A stretch of 64,000 nucleotides of DNA from Isoperla grammatica (taxonomy: Eukaryota; Arthropoda; Insecta; Plecoptera; Perlodidae), in assembly GCA_945910005.1 (NCBI GenBank), contig OX246740.1, forward strand, positions 3,795,397 through 3,859,396. The letters run 5' to 3'. Of the stretch, positions 62,857 to 64,000 are shown in pieces. The notes below the pieces were generated by a model. That model was not told where the DNA came from, did no database searches, and saw nothing but the letters and a program-made list of their open reading frames with translations. Position 1 is the stretch's first letter. Each line of letters begins with the position of its first letter. A program made the translations under genes and the position numbers.

Positions 62857-64000
62857 TGGAAGTAGTTCTTAATTAGTCTTAGGTAACATTTAAGATTATT
62901 TTTTTGATAAATTTGATATTAAAACCAATTTGACACTATTACATATGATTGTATTTATTTTAAATCAATCGCAAGTAAATCGTAAATCGTTGTCGGGACT
63001 TCATGCAAACTTACGAAATTAAAGATCTACCTATCAATATCATCACGCAAATATTTTTAATTTTTTTAAGTGAAGAAAACGCGCAATTTTCTGTTTTTTT
63101 TTTTAAGACGGTAATTTTCAAGCTGTATTCATCACAGAGTAACGTGTGCCAGCCGCAAGACCATTAAATAAGTGTTATAACTCTAACCAGGTCAATATGT
63201 GTGCTTGCCACTGCCCCACTCATCATAACAGAGAATATGTAAAACACAGGGGGTAATTAAAATACCCGTTATTTGTATATTTTCCATGTAAACAAAGTCC
63301 AACAAGAGATATCCAACCCAACCGTAGGCTGACAGCTTAACTACCCTCGTAATTGGCAATTAAAATACACACTGATGCCCTCAATGATAATACGATGCCT
63401 TGAGCTAACACAAGCAGATCACAACACAATAGATTGCGGTATGAATAGACTCATAATTGTAACAAATGATAATATACTGGCCCCCCACGTAACTAGATTA
63501 AAAGACAGACCACAGATCATTCTGCCTCGTTCATGCACGCTGTTTTAACAAAAATCAACAGATTCCCATGGCGTTCTTTCACACATTCGTAAAGCCGGTC
63601 TGCCGCTTAGCAGAGTGCACAAGCCTCATTGGTCCCGTTCGCTGTGTTCAGAATTTCTAGATAACCAACCAAAGGTCGTAAATTATTCCTTATTTACCTG
63701 TTTCAAGTAGATGATAGGAACCAGAAAAGTAGAAAATTAAGTTGATACTTTTGGACTCCGCTATTTCGAAAAAAAGACTTTTTAGTTGGCGAACTTTACT
63801 GCAACTCTTCAGTTTTATGTTACCTTGTTGGCCTAACCCTAAGAGCCTGCGGCTGCAGAGTGTGATAATTTAAGGTTTTCAGTTCATATCTTCAAAACTT
63901 AATTTAAAATTGAAATTGTGGAAAGATACACGGGACAGATATTATCGGGATTCACAGATATCGAGAACCACAATGGAAAATTTATGACGTATTGGATTAA
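62857..64000. other. AT-rich DNA, no feature recognised
   Basis: Random-looking, with no open frame of note and no repeat matching the rest of the window. Confidence 0.45.

Overview
The window is eukaryotic nuclear DNA. It is mostly AT-rich non-coding sequence with spliceosomal introns, tRNA-derived SINEs, non-LTR retrotransposon tails, short inverted-repeat DNA transposons and very long simple repeats. There are no operons, ribosome binding sites or CRISPR arrays. The one protein gene I can reconstruct, the SINE/LINE types and many copies of the palindrome TAGGCCTA suggest an arthropod, perhaps an insect. The phylum is an inference; nothing in the sequence fixes it. 

One real gene is visible, on the minus strand between 47298 and 38897. 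Six exons (47298-47018, 45497-44527, 43304-43151, 41526-41394, 40215-39904, 39051-38897) have GT/AG boundaries, and their splice phases join without a break into about 668 codons. They are GC-rich islands in AT-rich DNA. They encode an internal, low-complexity, basic and serine-rich stretch with about two dozen R-R-x-S/T sites, and the gene is open at both ends. The best identification is the NALCN sodium-leak-channel accessory protein UNC-79, which has a large arthropod-type insert here. It rests on remembered similarity and is tentative. 

The most unusual structure is around the 154-bp third exon. Its acceptor edge is repeated as nine exact 65-bp units (43279-43863) and its donor edge as six 78-88-bp units (42713-43178). 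Every copy keeps a usable-looking AG acceptor or GT donor. The exon therefore sits between two minisatellites made from its own splice junctions. By my reading, splicing at any distal copy brings in a stop codon. 

From 1 to 38.7 kb the DNA is a mosaic of repeats. It holds two hAT-type elements with 8-bp target duplications (13099-13436, 23282-24046), a 1.05-kb element with inverted ends (16298-17350), and several foldback/MITE elements (514-789, 2241-3156, 26699-26822, 35283-35421). It also holds tRNA-derived SINEs (complete copies at 24890-25077 and 28096-28371), a 5'-truncated non-LTR retrotransposon (26967-28027), a broken long inverted repeat (29371-32906) with a nested SINE, and half of a THAP zinc-finger domain (20156-20332). 

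From 48 to 64 kb the DNA is AT-rich with very large (AAT)n and (GAA)n tracts, several of them growing from retrotransposon tails, and an almost perfect foldback element (55823-56178). I found no convincing RNA gene. The tRNA-like stretches all look like SINE heads.
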